From positions 310,001-374,000 of the forward strand of contig NZ_CP084098.1 of assembly GCF_036345015.1 (NCBI RefSeq): a DNA stretch of 64,000 bases, written 5' to 3'. Source of the DNA: Cyanobacterium sp. Dongsha4. GTDB taxonomy: Bacteria; Cyanobacteriota; Cyanobacteriia; Cyanobacteriales; Cyanobacteriaceae. Numbering within the stretch: position 1 is the first letter of the stretch; every line of letters starts with the position of its first letter. A model generated the notes under the pieces. That model was not told the DNA's origin. It made no database searches and saw only the letters and a list, made by a program, of their open reading frames with translations. Made by a program: the position numbers and the translations under genes. Below are positions 35,456 through 46,300 of this stretch, in pieces.

Positions 35456-38425
35456 CTAGCTTAATATGAGATTTTTGATCGTTTCGAGTAATTCCCCCTC
35501 GTTGTAAGGTTTAGAAAAATAAGCACTTGCCCCTAAATTAAGAGCTATTTGACGATGTTTTTCGTTACTGCGAGAAGTAAGCATGATAATGGGTAAAGAC
35601 TGAAATTCGGGTTTTCCTTTGATTTCCTCTAAAACTCCGTAACCGTCTAGGTTAGGCATTTCAATATCACAAATCATCCCTTGAACAGATAAGCCACTTA
35701 ATAGCTTTTCTACTGCTTCTTGTCCATCTTTGGCTTCCTCCACTTGATAACCTGCCTTTTCCAGAGTAGAGGCAAGATAACGACGAATATTGATAGAGTC
35801 ATCGGTAATAAGAATTGTGTTGGTATTTGGAGCGGCAAATGTAGGAGGAATAGAAGGGATAGAAGTTTGTTCTTCTGTGATAGAAGATTGAATCCAAGAA
35901 ATAGGATCAATTAAAAGTAATACTCGCCCATCTCCTAATATCATGGAACTAATAACACCTTCTGGTAAGGGTATATAAGTTTCAATAGGACGAATGGTGA
36001 CTTCTTGTTCTCCCCAATATTTTTCTACTTCTAACGCACCTAGGTTATTTCCTTCACCGACAACGATGGCTACAGATTGATTGATGATGGGATTACCTGA
36101 TATTTGCCGAGATTGATAGGGGCGATTGAAAGTAAGAGTTTCTTTTAAGGATGTGAGGGGAATAGTTTGATTTTGCCAAGTTATTTGTCGAGAATTTTGC
36201 TCTATTTCTGAAGAAAGGTTAAGAACTTCCCGCACACTATTGACAGGTATAGCAAAAAATCCCCCCGCACTTTCGACAATCATCACCCTCAAAATAGAAG
36301 AGTTAAAAGGCACAGTTAAAGTAAATTTTGTCCCTTCTCCTATCTTGGTGGTAACTTGAATTTCTCCCCCTATTTCGTGTAAATTGGTGCGTACCACATC
36401 CATCCCCACTCCTCGCCCAGATAATTCGGTAACTTGATCAGCAGTGCTAAAACCAGCGTCAAATATATGATTTACCAGTTGATGAGAGGACATTTGCTGT
36501 ATTTGCTCTGGGCTAAAACCCATTTCTTGGAGTCTTTGACTGATTTTGTCCAAGTTAATTCCTGCCCCATCATCTTCAATGGTAATAATGGTTTTTGTTC
36601 CTCGGTTGACGGCACTTAATTTGATGTTCCCCATGGTGGCTTTTCCTTTTTCTTGACGAGTTTGGGGAGATTCTATTCCATGATCAAAGGCGTTGCGAAT
36701 TAAATGTACCATAGGTGCATTTAGGGATTCAATAAAAGTGCGATCGAGCAGGGTGTTTTTTCCTTCAATGGAGAGGTTTACTTGTTTATGATATTGAATA
36801 CTTAAGTCTCGCATCAAACGGGGAAAGCCTTTAACTAAGTCGCTGAAAGGGCGCATTTGAATTTGAGTTACATTTTTTTGCAGCGATCGCATCGTTTGAT
36901 TTAGTTCTTGCATGCCTCGGTTTACTTCCAGCAGTTCCAAGTTAATATCAGTTCCCACCTCTTTTAACTGTACAATCGTCTCTATTTGCCCCTGAGAAAT
37001 CAAATGAACATCAGTGTATCTGTCCATTTCTAAAGCGTCAAACTGTTCATTTAAAGGACTACTGGGAAGGTTTTTTGAGGCAATACCAACCCCTTGGGCA
37101 ACGGTAATTAAATCTGCGATGGAAGTGCGATCGTACCAATCACGCAAAAGGCGATTAGAATCTTCTAATTTACTCATCCGTTGATTCATCAATTCCACAA
37201 AGTTTTTTAATTGCTCTAAATGGGAATTGACCCGATTTCGCTCTAAAATTAACTTGCCAAATAAATTATTTAACTGCTCAATCTGTTCTGTGGAAATTCT
37301 GACAGTTTGACGGCTAGAAGTTTTGGAAATAGTGGGCTTTGCTTGATTAACAACGGGGGTATTAATTTCTTCAGGTGTTTCACTAATTGCCTCAGATAAA
37401 GCGTTTTCCAATAAGGCTAATTCTTCTTCGGGTATTAACAACTCCTCAGTATCTTCTCGGTTGTCATTCGTTACCAACTCTTCCTCCAAGGATATTTCCT
37501 CAGAAGTTAAGTTATCGAGGGCATCACTCAGAGAAGATAAATCATTTTCATCGAATGTTTCTTCTGGAGAAAATAAGTTTGCTGTGGTAACGGTATCAAG
37601 GGCATCCGTCAAGGAGGATAAATCATCTTCATCCCAACTAACTAAATCTTCCTCTGGGGGCATAAAAGAGACATCTAAGCTAGAAGGTAATTTATCTAAA
37701 CTACCACGCATAACTAAAGCAAGAGTGCGTCGCCAAGACTTTATTGCTTCATCACAAAGAGTTTTAATATTTTCCGTTTCAATAATTTCAGCTTGTTGTT
37801 GAATAGATTGACAAAGCTCTATAACTGAGTTTAATTCCGCTAACTGAGCACAGAAGGATAGTTGTTCACAGGTGGATTGCAAAGCAAATTTTAATTCCTC
37901 GACCGATAAATTTTCCATCGACTGAGCAAAATTATCAATAATAGCCTGCGCCCCTTCCTCAAACATCAAAGAAGCCGAATCAACCTGTTCATTTTGAGTA
38001 AACAAAAAATCCTCATCTTCTGGAGTAAGTTCTCCTAAATATTCTTGTAAGCCCGTGAAAATAATCTCCAAATCTCGACTTAAATTTTCGTCTATCTCTA
38101 ATCCATGACGATGCAAATCACTGATGTGACGCATTTGATCTACGCCTTGTAATAATAAAGTTTCGATCGCAACATCAATATTAGTCGAGTAATAATGTAC
38201 CCGTAAAATTTTCAAAAAATCTTCTAAACGATGGGCAACTTCACTTAAAGTCATAAATCCCATCATCCCCGCTCCCCCTTTCACTGAGTGGGCCGCCCTT
38301 AACGCTAAGTCTATTTTTTCCGTTTCCGCAACAGTAGAACTAATATGCAATAAAGCAGATTCAATACTATCAAAACACTCCTCGGCTTCATCGAGGAAAT
38401 TCATTTTTATTTGTTCTTGATCCAT
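35456..38425 (-). CDS. hybrid chemotaxis histidine kinase CheA (PilL/PixL type)
   Basis: This 989-residue kinase has an N-terminal Hpt domain with phospho-His H46 (AAHSVKGGAGMM), a long acidic linker, dimerisation helices, an ATPase domain with NAFDHGIES near 575 and GRGVGMDVVR near 673, and a CheW-like domain. The C-terminal receiver (about 870-989) has acceptor Asp near 920 in CDIEMPNLDGYG. It belongs with the MCP, CheW and CheY genes upstream and probably controls type IV pilus motility or phototaxis. Confidence 0.93.
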   Translation of the reverse strand: MDQEQIKMNFLDEAEECFDSIESALLHISSTVAETEKIDLALRAAHSVKGGAGMMGFMTLSEVAHRLEDFLKILRVHYYSTNIDVAIETLLLQGVDQMRHISDLHRHGLEIDENLSRDLEIIFTGLQEYLGELTPEDEDFLFTQNEQVDSASLMFEEGAQAIIDNFAQSMENLSVEELKFALQSTCEQLSFCAQLAELNSVIELCQSIQQQAEIIETENIKTLCDEAIKSWRRTLALVMRGSLDKLPSSLDVSFMPPEEDLVSWDEDDLSSLTDALDTVTTANLFSPEETFDENDLSSLSDALDNLTSEEISLEEELVTNDNREDTEELLIPEEELALLENALSEAISETPEEINTPVVNQAKPTISKTSSRQTVRISTEQIEQLNNLFGKLILERNRVNSHLEQLKNFVELMNQRMSKLEDSNRLLRDWYDRTSIADLITVAQGVGIASKNLPSSPLNEQFDALEMDRYTDVHLISQGQIETIVQLKEVGTDINLELLEVNRGMQELNQTMRSLQKNVTQIQMRPFSDLVKGFPRLMRDLSIQYHKQVNLSIEGKNTLLDRTFIESLNAPMVHLIRNAFDHGIESPQTRQEKGKATMGNIKLSAVNRGTKTIITIEDDGAGINLDKISQRLQEMGFSPEQIQQMSSHQLVNHIFDAGFSTADQVTELSGRGVGMDVVRTNLHEIGGEIQVTTKIGEGTKFTLTVPFNSSILRVMIVESAGGFFAIPVNSVREVLNLSSEIEQNSRQITWQNQTIPLTSLKETLTFNRPYQSRQISGNPIINQSVAIVVGEGNNLGALEVEKYWGEQEVTIRPIETYIPLPEGVISSMILGDGRVLLLIDPISWIQSSITEEQTSIPSIPPTFAAPNTNTILITDDSINIRRYLASTLEKAGYQVEEAKDGQEAVEKLLSGLSVQGMICDIEMPNLDGYGVLEEIKGKPEFQSLPIIMLTSRSNEKHRQIALNLGASAYFSKPYNEGELLETIKNLILS

Positions 38426-38465
38426 TTTTTTATTGATTTATTTAGTTTTTTCGTATGTGAGGGTA

Positions 38466-38502
38466 AGTGCGGGCAGCGTAGTTGTGCCTTTGGCATCGCA
38501 CT
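38466..38502. repeat. small GC-rich palindromic element
   Basis: GTGCGGGCAGCGTAG, TTGTGCCTTTGGCATCGCAC resembles the palindromic element found inside the MOSC gene. It stands out in AT-rich intergenic DNA upstream of the CheA gene. Confidence 0.45.
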
Positions 38503-38620
38503 GGAATGGCAATTTCATTTTAAAATCGGAAGTATAATTAATTTATGTAACTTATTTTAAGAACATTTTATCGAGAGAGTGAACTAAGATAAAAATATCA
38601 AATTTTAGGAGGAAAAACCA

Positions 38621-38892
38621 ATGACAAAATTGCAAATTAAAGAAAAAATTAATAACTATTTAGATAAATTACTACCTCCAAATTAGAAGAAATAGCTAGT
38701 TATATTGAAAATAATTATTCAACAGAAAAATTGACCTATCAATCAAAAAAACAACCATCGTCGTCATTGGGGAAAAAATTAAGGGCAATTAGAGTAAAAA
38801 TTATCGCTGAAGGAGAACCTTTATTAACTGCTGAACAGGTGGAAATAGAAAAAAAAGAGACAAGGAGAATGCTGGCAAAGTTAATCCAATAA
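38621..38892 (+). pseudogene. frameshifted antitoxin of a PIN-domain module
   Basis: A strong ribosome site (AGGAGG) precedes an ATG giving MTKLQIKEKINNYLDKL, which stops after 21 codons. The -1 frame continues from KLEEIASYIENNYSTEKL to RRMLAKLIQ and stops two bases before the next gene. One missing A in CCAAATTAG restores a single 90-residue antitoxin-like protein. Confidence 0.78.
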
Positions 38893-38894
38893 TT

Positions 38895-39301
38895 ATGAAA
38901 AAGACCTTTATTGACTCAGGGGTATTAATTTTTGCCGCTAGGGGCGAAGGAAAATTAGCAGAAAAAGCCCTATCAGTATTAGAAGATTCAGAAAGAGAGT
39001 TCGCTTCTAGTATTTTTATTCAATTAGAAATATTACCCAAGGCTATTTATAATAAAAAACAAGCTGAAATAGAATTTTATCAAACTTATTTTGAAGCAGT
39101 ATTTTATTGGGCTACAGACTTAGAAAATATAATAAAAAAAGCATTAGAGGAAGCTAGTAATTATGGTACAGAGCAATGGATTCTTTACATATTGCATCAG
39201 CTAAGTTACTTCAAGTTGATGAATTTATCACTAATGAAAAAACAAATAAATCCATTCATCGTAGCCAAAGCATTAACATTATCTCCTTTTATGATTTATA
39301 A
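38895..39301 (+). pseudogene. frameshifted PIN-domain toxin
   Basis: The start KKTFIDSGVLIFAARGEG carries the first PIN acidic residue (D7) and an ENI..ALEEASNYG helix. Near 39163 the sequence shifts to the -1 frame, which reads AMDSLHIASAKLLQVDEFIT, the conserved C-terminal PIN motifs, and ends at 39301. The longer open frame to 39356 carries an unrelated tail and lacks these residues. PIN toxins are RNases, and this copy should be inactive. It sits between, and opposite to, the MCP and CheA genes. Confidence 0.82.
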
Positions 39302-39357
39302 CATTGTTCACGCACTCCTAATTCCTAATAAAAATAATCGAAGATTCTATATCTAAC

Positions 39358-41778
39358 TCAATTAATGACGGTATTTTCCTCGCTGACTTTAAACTGCTCT
39401 ACCGCCGACTCTAACTGTTGAGCAATTTGTGATGTGGCTTGGATTGACTCCACAATTTTTTGTGAATAGTCTAATCTTTCCTCTGACTGGTTGGCTATTT
39501 GTTCCATTAATTCTTGTACGGTTTGGGATGTTTGAGCCTGAGAGACAGTGGATTGAGAAATACTTTGCATTAACTGGTTAATATTACGAGAGCGAGTTAA
39601 AACTTGTTCTAATTGTTGTTTTGTTGCTTCTACTACTTGGGTTGTACTTACTACTTGGGTTGTACCAGACTCCATTGCATTGGTTACTTCTTGGGTTTCT
39701 CTTTGAATTTCTGTTACGATTTTAGCAATTTCCTTGGTTGCTGAGGCAGATTGCTCCGCTAATGCCCCAACTTGTTCCGCTACCACCGTAAAACCTTGCC
39801 CTTGTTCTCCTGCTCGACTCGCTTCCACACTGGCGTTAATGGCAAGAAGGTTTGTTTTTAAAGCAATTTCTTCAATTAAAGACACCACCTGAGAAATTTT
39901 TTGAGAAGATTCCCCCAAGCGTTTCATTTTTTTTGCAGTTTCTCCTACAGTATTTCTGAGACTAACAATAGTATCTACCGTTGCATCCATACCTTTGGAA
40001 CTTTCTTCGGTGGCAGAATAAGCATCATCTGCAAGGGTGGCGGCTTGGTTCGCACTTTGTGCAATTTTGGCGATAGTTTCTGACATATTTTTTACTGATA
40101 CTAATGTATCCATAGTTTTATAGTTTTCTTCGATCGCCTCTTTAGTCAATTCTTTGATGGATTGTTCATCTTTTTCTAAAGCGGAAATTACTTGTTTACT
40201 AGATTTTTGTACTTGAGAAGCAATATCTTGTAAACTATCGAGAATAGCATTACACAAATCGGCGACGGTACTCATTTCCATCGAACTTAAACTTGCTCTC
40301 ACCGTTAAATCTCCATCTACTGCATCTTGTAAGTCTTCTAGTAGTTGGTAAATCCCCATTTCTAGTTTTTCTTTTTCTTCTATTTGTTGATTGGCGATCG
40401 CTTCTTGTTCTTGAATAAGTTGTTTTACCCGTTTTACTAAACCATTAAAATTATAAGCAAGAATACGATTTTCTTCTGTTCCTTCTAAAGTTGCCTCAAC
40501 TTCTAAATCTCCTTGTGCTACCTCTTTCGCTTTATTAGTTAAATTGATTAGAGGTTCAGAAAAGTTTTGTGCTAAAAGAATAATACTAGCAATGGCAAGA
40601 ATGGCTAAGAAAAAAGTAAGAGAACCAAAAATAAAAGCTAATTGATTTCCCTCTCGATAAATCTCACTTTGATCAACAGAAATTACTCCTAAAAAATTAG
40701 TTTCAGGAATAGGCAACATTTTAAAAAATCGTCCATTCAACTGAAAAGTTAGCACCGTCAAATCTTGTGCTTTTCTTAGTTCTCTTAAATCTACATTTGA
40801 TAAATTTGGTATTTGGTTTAATTGATTTTGTAATTCAAGGAGATTATTATTCGACTGATTTTCTAACATGATTTTGCCCACCTGAGCGACAACCTCACCC
40901 CCAACAATTTCTTCCTTCGGTATATTAAAAGTCTCTGGTGCGATCGAATTTAATACATTTCCTGTTTGACCATCAATAATCTGCAATACTGTTGTACCTA
41001 CAATTTCTCTATTTAAAAAATTAGTCAAAGTTTGTTGTAAAGTTTGTGTTGGTACACTAATCTTAGCAACTCCTAACACTGCCCCATTGTTCGATTCATT
41101 TAAGGTGCTTACCGTCTCAACCACAACGGTGTTGGTTGACTCATCTAATACCGAATCAAGAATTTTTTCCCCCTCTTTACTACCTATCTGCCACCATTGC
41201 TCATCACTTTGCACAAAATCACTAGGAGTGGAACTATAAGCAACATTAAAGCCATTGGGGTCAGTAATAATAATTTCTGAGATACCCCGACTTTGAGATA
41301 ATCCTTTAAGATAATTATTAAGAGTTACATTCGGTGTCAATAACTTATTTTGAGCAAAATTACTTTCTAACTGAGGAATAGACTGTTGCAATAATCCTTG
41401 AGATTCAACAATTTGGCTACTATCTTCTATTGCCTGAATAATCAAGGGATTTGTCTGTAATTCTTCTCTTAGCTTTAAGGCATTTTGAAAATATCCTCCC
41501 GTTATCTCCTCACCTAAAATAGCAATTTCTTCTAGGCGATTTAACTCATCTCTTTCTGCTCTGTAGCTCGTGATATTTACAGTTATAGAAGTAGCAACAA
41601 TTAAAGGAATTAAAGTAGTGGGTAAGATTGTCGTTAATAGTCTTTGTCTAAAAGTTCCCCCCTTTTTGATAATATCTTCACCCTCTGGCTTATTTTGCCC
41701 TGAAGGTTGCAGGAAAGAAATATCTTCTTTTTCTGAAGATTCGTTTTGTAGGGGAAAAGTAGAATTGGGACTAATCAT
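39358..41778 (-). CDS. methyl-accepting chemotaxis protein (PilJ-like)
   Basis: This 806-residue receptor has a cytoplasmic N-tail, TM1 (about 46-70), a large extracytoplasmic dCache-like sensor region (about 75-370), TM2 (about 378-402), a HAMP domain and a C-terminal signalling domain. The conserved hairpin tip region is [17 protein letters not shown]. It has no GAF chromophore domains, so it is closer to Synechocystis PilJ than to the photoreceptor PixJ. It feeds the CheW and CheA encoded beside it. Confidence 0.93.
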   Translation of the reverse strand: MISPNSTFPLQNESSEKEDISFLQPSGQNKPEGEDIIKKGGTFRQRLLTTILPTTLIPLIVATSITVNITSYRAERDELNRLEEIAILGEEITGGYFQNALKLREELQTNPLIIQAIEDSSQIVESQGLLQQSIPQLESNFAQNKLLTPNVTLNNYLKGLSQSRGISEIIITDPNGFNVAYSSTPSDFVQSDEQWWQIGSKEGEKILDSVLDESTNTVVVETVSTLNESNNGAVLGVAKISVPTQTLQQTLTNFLNREIVGTTVLQIIDGQTGNVLNSIAPETFNIPKEEIVGGEVVAQVGKIMLENQSNNNLLELQNQLNQIPNLSNVDLRELRKAQDLTVLTFQLNGRFFKMLPIPETNFLGVISVDQSEIYREGNQLAFIFGSLTFFLAILAIASIILLAQNFSEPLINLTNKAKEVAQGDLEVEATLEGTEENRILAYNFNGLVKRVKQLIQEQEAIANQQIEEKEKLEMGIYQLLEDLQDAVDGDLTVRASLSSMEMSTVADLCNAILDSLQDIASQVQKSSKQVISALEKDEQSIKELTKEAIEENYKTMDTLVSVKNMSETIAKIAQSANQAATLADDAYSATEESSKGMDATVDTIVSLRNTVGETAKKMKRLGESSQKISQVVSLIEEIALKTNLLAINASVEASRAGEQGQGFTVVAEQVGALAEQSASATKEIAKIVTEIQRETQEVTNAMESGTTQVVSTTQVVEATKQQLEQVLTRSRNINQLMQSISQSTVSQAQTSQTVQELMEQIANQSEERLDYSQKIVESIQATSQIAQQLESAVEQFKVSEENTVIN

Positions 41779-41825
41779 TTTTTTATGTATGAATTTTAAC
41801 TAAATATAAGAGTTTTAAATCAATA

Positions 41826-42377
41826 TTAAAAACTTTTCTTAACTATCTTAACTAAATCTAAAACTACTAAAGTTTGATTTTGCTCAATAATCCAGCCATT
41901 AATATATTCTTCTAGGCTTTTTTCTGAAGATGATAAGGTAGAAAAATCCTTTTTAATTGGTTTTTGCTCGGTTCTAGTGATACCCTCTATCTTATGCACC
42001 GCTAAACCAATCCATAATTCAGAAGAATGAGAACTATTATCAGGAATAAAAGGAGCGGCATTAATGATAATCAAATTGTATTCTCGTGCATAACCAGAAA
42101 TCGGCTTTAAATTAACTAACAAAGGCAAATCAATTACGAAAAAAACTCGATCGCGTGAATTAATTACTCCCATAATAAAAGGAGACATTTTCGGTACAGG
42201 AGTAATTTTATCTCTATCAATTAGTAGTGATTCTCTGACATCATCAATAGAAATTAAAGCAGTAATACCAGCATCTAACTGAAATCTTAAGTAGCGATCG
42301 CCTTTTAGGTCTTTATTTTCAAATAGTTGCGGTAATAATTGTTCTAACTTAGAAGAGATGGAAATAGATTCAGACAT
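41826..42377 (-). CDS. CheW-like coupling protein (PilI type)
   Basis: This 183-residue CheW-domain protein links the receptor at 39358 to the CheA kinase. The pattern FQLDAGITALISIDDV, then SPFIMGVINSRDRVFFVIDLP, is typical. It lies 47 bases upstream of the receptor gene and downstream of the CheY gene, as in the pilG-H-I-J order. Confidence 0.9.
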   Translation of the reverse strand: MSESISISSKLEQLLPQLFENKDLKGDRYLRFQLDAGITALISIDDVRESLLIDRDKITPVPKMSPFIMGVINSRDRVFFVIDLPLLVNLKPISGYAREYNLIIINAAPFIPDNSSHSSELWIGLAVHKIEGITRTEQKPIKKDFSTLSSSEKSLEEYINGWIIEQNQTLVVLDLVKIVKKSF

Positions 42378-42496
42378 ATCATATAGTGTATGGATTTCAA
42401 AAGGGCAAAGGTCAATAGTTGATAATTAATAACTCCTAACCCCTAACCCCTAACTCGTCTTCCCTAACACCCCAATCTTCCAATCAAAGAAAAGAC

Positions 42497-42862
42497 TTAA
42501 GAATCAATAGCCGATTTCACCGCATTGACTAAATCATCTTTCGTGCAGGGTTTTACAACATAAGCCTTAACCCCTTGCTTTGTTGCCCACATTTTATCTA
42601 CATCTCTATTTTTTGCCGTACAAGCTACCACTGGAATCGTTGCTGTATTAGGATTTTTCCTTAATTGACGACATAAATCCAATCCTCCCATCTCTGGCAT
42701 CATCCAATCTGTTACGATTATGTCTGGTTTATTATTATCAACCATTTCAAGAGCTTCTTTTCCATTATTAGCCGTTGTTACATCGTAACCTGCTTCTGTC
42801 AGGTATTGATTCAATAAATCTAGTTCGGCTTTCATATCATCAACTAATAATACTTTACTCAT
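42497..42862 (-). CDS. CheY-like response regulator (PilH type)
   Basis: This is a 121-residue single receiver domain. Metal-binding acidic residues are D8/D9 in LLVDDM, the phospho-acceptor is D52 in IVTDWMMPEMGG, and the conserved Lys is in VVKPC. It is the first gene of the CheY-CheW-MCP run and probably the transcription start of the chemosensory operon. Confidence 0.93.
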   Translation of the reverse strand: MSKVLLVDDMKAELDLLNQYLTEAGYDVTTANNGKEALEMVDNNKPDIIVTDWMMPEMGGLDLCRQLRKNPNTATIPVVACTAKNRDVDKMWATKQGVKAYVVKPCTKDDLVNAVKSAIDS

Positions 42863-43372
42863 ATTTAATTTGATTAAATTTTGATTTATATAGAATAAAT
42901 TTACACCATTAACCCTAGGTTAAACTTGTGTTTCATATAATATTTTAGGTAATGTCAGGGTTATTCTCATAAGTAATAAGTAACTGATGTTACGCAAAAA
43001 TAAAATACATGATTGGTTTTAGGTGTCAGGTGTCGGGTGTCAGGTTAAAGAGTTGACAAGAAATAGATGTGATGTTTATTGATTTTCTTGTTTGTAATAT
43101 GAGTTACTAATGAGTCAATATTCAAAAAATCAAACCTGAAACCTACCAGTTAGGAGACATTCTTATCTCGAACTGAGGTGATTTTAAAAAGTATTATAAT
43201 TTTTTGGAATTAAGTAATTATAATTAACTATTTTTTTTCTTTTTTTGCCTATTTATATATGATAGGATATTACCCTAGAAAAACTATTCTGTTACGATGC
43301 AGAAATTGCATTAAAACCAGATTTTATCCACAAAAAAATAAGTATAATCAGCTACATTTTAGCCAAAAAATT
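42863..43372. other. 510-base intergenic region between the CheY and putA genes
   Basis: It holds divergent promoter space. Repeats include GGTGTCA heptamers (43021-43045), a MITE-like end CGAACTGAGG (43168-43177) and an AT-rich tract. An in-frame extension of putA from 43259 exists but lacks family similarity and is not taken as coding. Confidence 0.6.
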
Positions 43373-46300
43373 ATGGTGGTTTCCTCACAATTAAATCCCT
43401 CTCAATATGAAGAAAAAACTCAAGCAATTGCCGAAGAGTTAATCATTGCAACCAGACAGAAAGGTAATATTTTCAGTCGTCTCAAAGAACAAATGCAGTT
43501 TGATGATAAGCTGATGAATTGGACGATGAGTAACCCCGGTTTAAGGGTGCAACTATTCCGTTTTATCGATGCCTTACCTGCGTTACAGAGTAAAGGGGAA
43601 GTTATGCGTCATCTGCAACAGTATTTGACGGCGGAAGAGGTGGAATTGCCCAATGAGTTAAAGGGTTTATTGAATTTTACCGAACCAAATTCCCCTCCTG
43701 CTCAACTTGCCGCATCTACTGTCACTAAAGCGGTGGAAACTCTCGCCTATAAATACATTTCTGGGGAAACCATCAAGGAAGTAATTAAGGCTGTAGAAAA
43801 GATGCGTAAAGAGAAAATGGGCTTTACCATCGACTTGTTAGGAGAAGCTGTGATTACGGAAGGAGAAGCAGAGTCATATTTGCAAAGCTATCTGGATTTA
43901 ATTACCGAATTAGGCACTCAGGCTCAAAAATGGGCAACAGTTCCCGAAATTGATACCGCAGACGGGGAAAATCTCCCTAAAGTGCAAGTTTCTGTCAAGT
44001 TAACGGCTTTTTACTCCCAATTTGACCCCGTTGATCCTGAAGGTGGTAAAATAAAAGTGTGCGATCGCATCCGTACTTTATTGAGACACGCTCAAGAATA
44101 TGGGGCTGCGGTGCATTTTGACATGGAGCAGTATAATTATAAAGATGTCACCATCGCCATTTTGCAAGAGTTGTTGATGGAAGATGAATTTCGCACTCGC
44201 ACGGATATTGGGGTGACGATTCAGGGATATTTAAGGGATTCTGAAAATGATTTGAGAAAGTGGATTGATTGGGCGAAAAGACGGGGTAATCCTATTACTG
44301 TTAGGTTAGTAAAAGGGGCATATTGGGATCAAGAAACCATCAAATCTCGTCAAAATCATTGGCATCAACCCGTATTTAATCAAAAACCTGAAACAGATAT
44401 TAACTATGAAAATTTAACTCGTCTTCTCCTCGAAAATCATCAATATCTCTACGGTGCGATCGCATCTCATAATGTCAGAACTCAAGCAAATGCGATCGCC
44501 ATTGCGGAAAGTTTAGGGATTCCGAAACGCAGATTTGAGTGTCAGATACTCTATGGCATGGGAGAGAGTTTAGCTAAGGCGATTGTGAAAAAAGGCTATA
44601 GAGTACGAGTATATGCCCCCTATGGTAAGTTATTACCCGGTATGGCTTATTTAATCCGCCGTTTACTGGAAAATACCGCTAATAGCTCGTTTTTAAGGCA
44701 AAATTCGGAGGAAAAGCCCATCACAGAATTAATCGCACCTCCTCAAGTTGTGGAAGAATCCCCCCCAACCCCCCTTAATAAGGGGGGAGAAAGTCTGGAT
44801 AATCTTAATAAGGGGGGAGAAAGTCTGGATGTGATGCCGATAACGAAGGATAAAGATTTTAACCCTGCACCGGATACGGATTATGGTAGGGAAGAAAACC
44901 TGAGTAAAGCCCGACAAGCCTTAACAAAAGTTCATAATCAGCTCGGAAAAACCTATTTACCCCTAATTAACGGCGAATATGTGGAAACGGAAAGCTATAT
45001 CAACTCGGTTAACCCTTCTCACCCCACAGAAGTTGTCGGTAAAATTGGCTTGATTTCCCTCTCTCAAGCAGATGAGGCGATGGAGTCGGCAAAAGAGGCT
45101 TTCAAGACTTGGAGTAAAACTCCTGTCAAGGAAAGGGCGAATATTTTACGCAAGGCAGGTGACATCATGGAAACTCGTCGCCATGAATTAATTGCGTGGA
45201 TGTGCTATGAAGTTGGTAAAATCATTAAAGAAGGTGATCCAGAAGTCTCCGAAGCTATTGATTTTTGCCGTTATTATGCCACAGAGATGGAAAGGCTCGA
45301 TCGAGGCTATAATTATGATGTAGCAGGAGAAACCGATCGCTATTTCTATCAACCAAAAGGTATTGCCTTAATTGTCTCCCCTTGGAATTTCCCCTTTGCC
45401 ATCGCTACGGGGATGACGGTAGCGGCGTTGGTAGCGGGAAATTGTGCCTTACTTAAACCAGCGGCAACTAGCACGGTAATTGGGGCGAAAATAGCGGAAA
45501 TTTTGGTAGAAGCGGGGATTCCTAAAGGAGTTTTCCAGTATATACCGGGTAAAGGTTCGGTTGTCGGAGATTATCTGGTTAAACATCCTGATATTCATGT
45601 TATCGCTTTTACAGGTTCAAGGGAAGTGGGTTGTAAAATTTATGCCGATGCGGCGATATTGCAACCAAAACAAAAGCATCTTAAGCGTGTCATTGCGGAA
45701 ATGGGGGGCAAGAATGCCATTATTATCGATGAAAGTGCGGATTTGGATCAAGCAGTAGCCGGGGTTGTGCAGTCTGCCTTTGGTTTCAGTGGGCAAAAAT
45801 GTTCTGCTTGTTCACGGGTAATCGTGCTAAACTCTGTTTATGATAGCTTTGTGGAACGTTTAACCGAAGCCGTCAAATCCATTAACGTGGGGGATGCAAA
45901 AAATCCTAGTACAAAAGTAGGACCTGTTATCGATGCTACAGCCCAAGCTCGTATTTTAGAATACATTGAACAAGGGAAGAAAGAAGGTAATTTAGCCATT
46001 CAAGTGCCTACTCCTGAAACGGGTTATTTTGTCCCTCCCACTGTTTTCACTGATATTTCTGAAGATGCGGTAATTGCCCAAGAGGAGATATTTGGACCTG
46101 TTTTAGCGGTAATTCGGGCAGAAAACTTTGATAATGCCCTCAACATAGCCAATGGTACAGATTACGCTCTCACAGGGGGTTTATACTCTCGCACTCCAGC
46201 CCATATCGATAAGGCTAGTAAAGAGTTTGAGGTGGGTAATTTATATATTAACCGAGGCATCACAGGTGCGATCGTCGCTCGTCAACCTTTTGGTGGTTTT

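Noticed and set aside
39164-39356. Longer C-terminal reading of the PIN protein to 39356
   Set aside because: The alternative frame carries the conserved AMDSLHIASAK and DEFIT motifs; the longer tail is out-of-frame sequence.
43259-43372. 38-codon upstream extension of putA
   Set aside because: Composition is unlike the enzyme, it contains no family motif, and the ATG at 43373 gives a sensible N-terminus.
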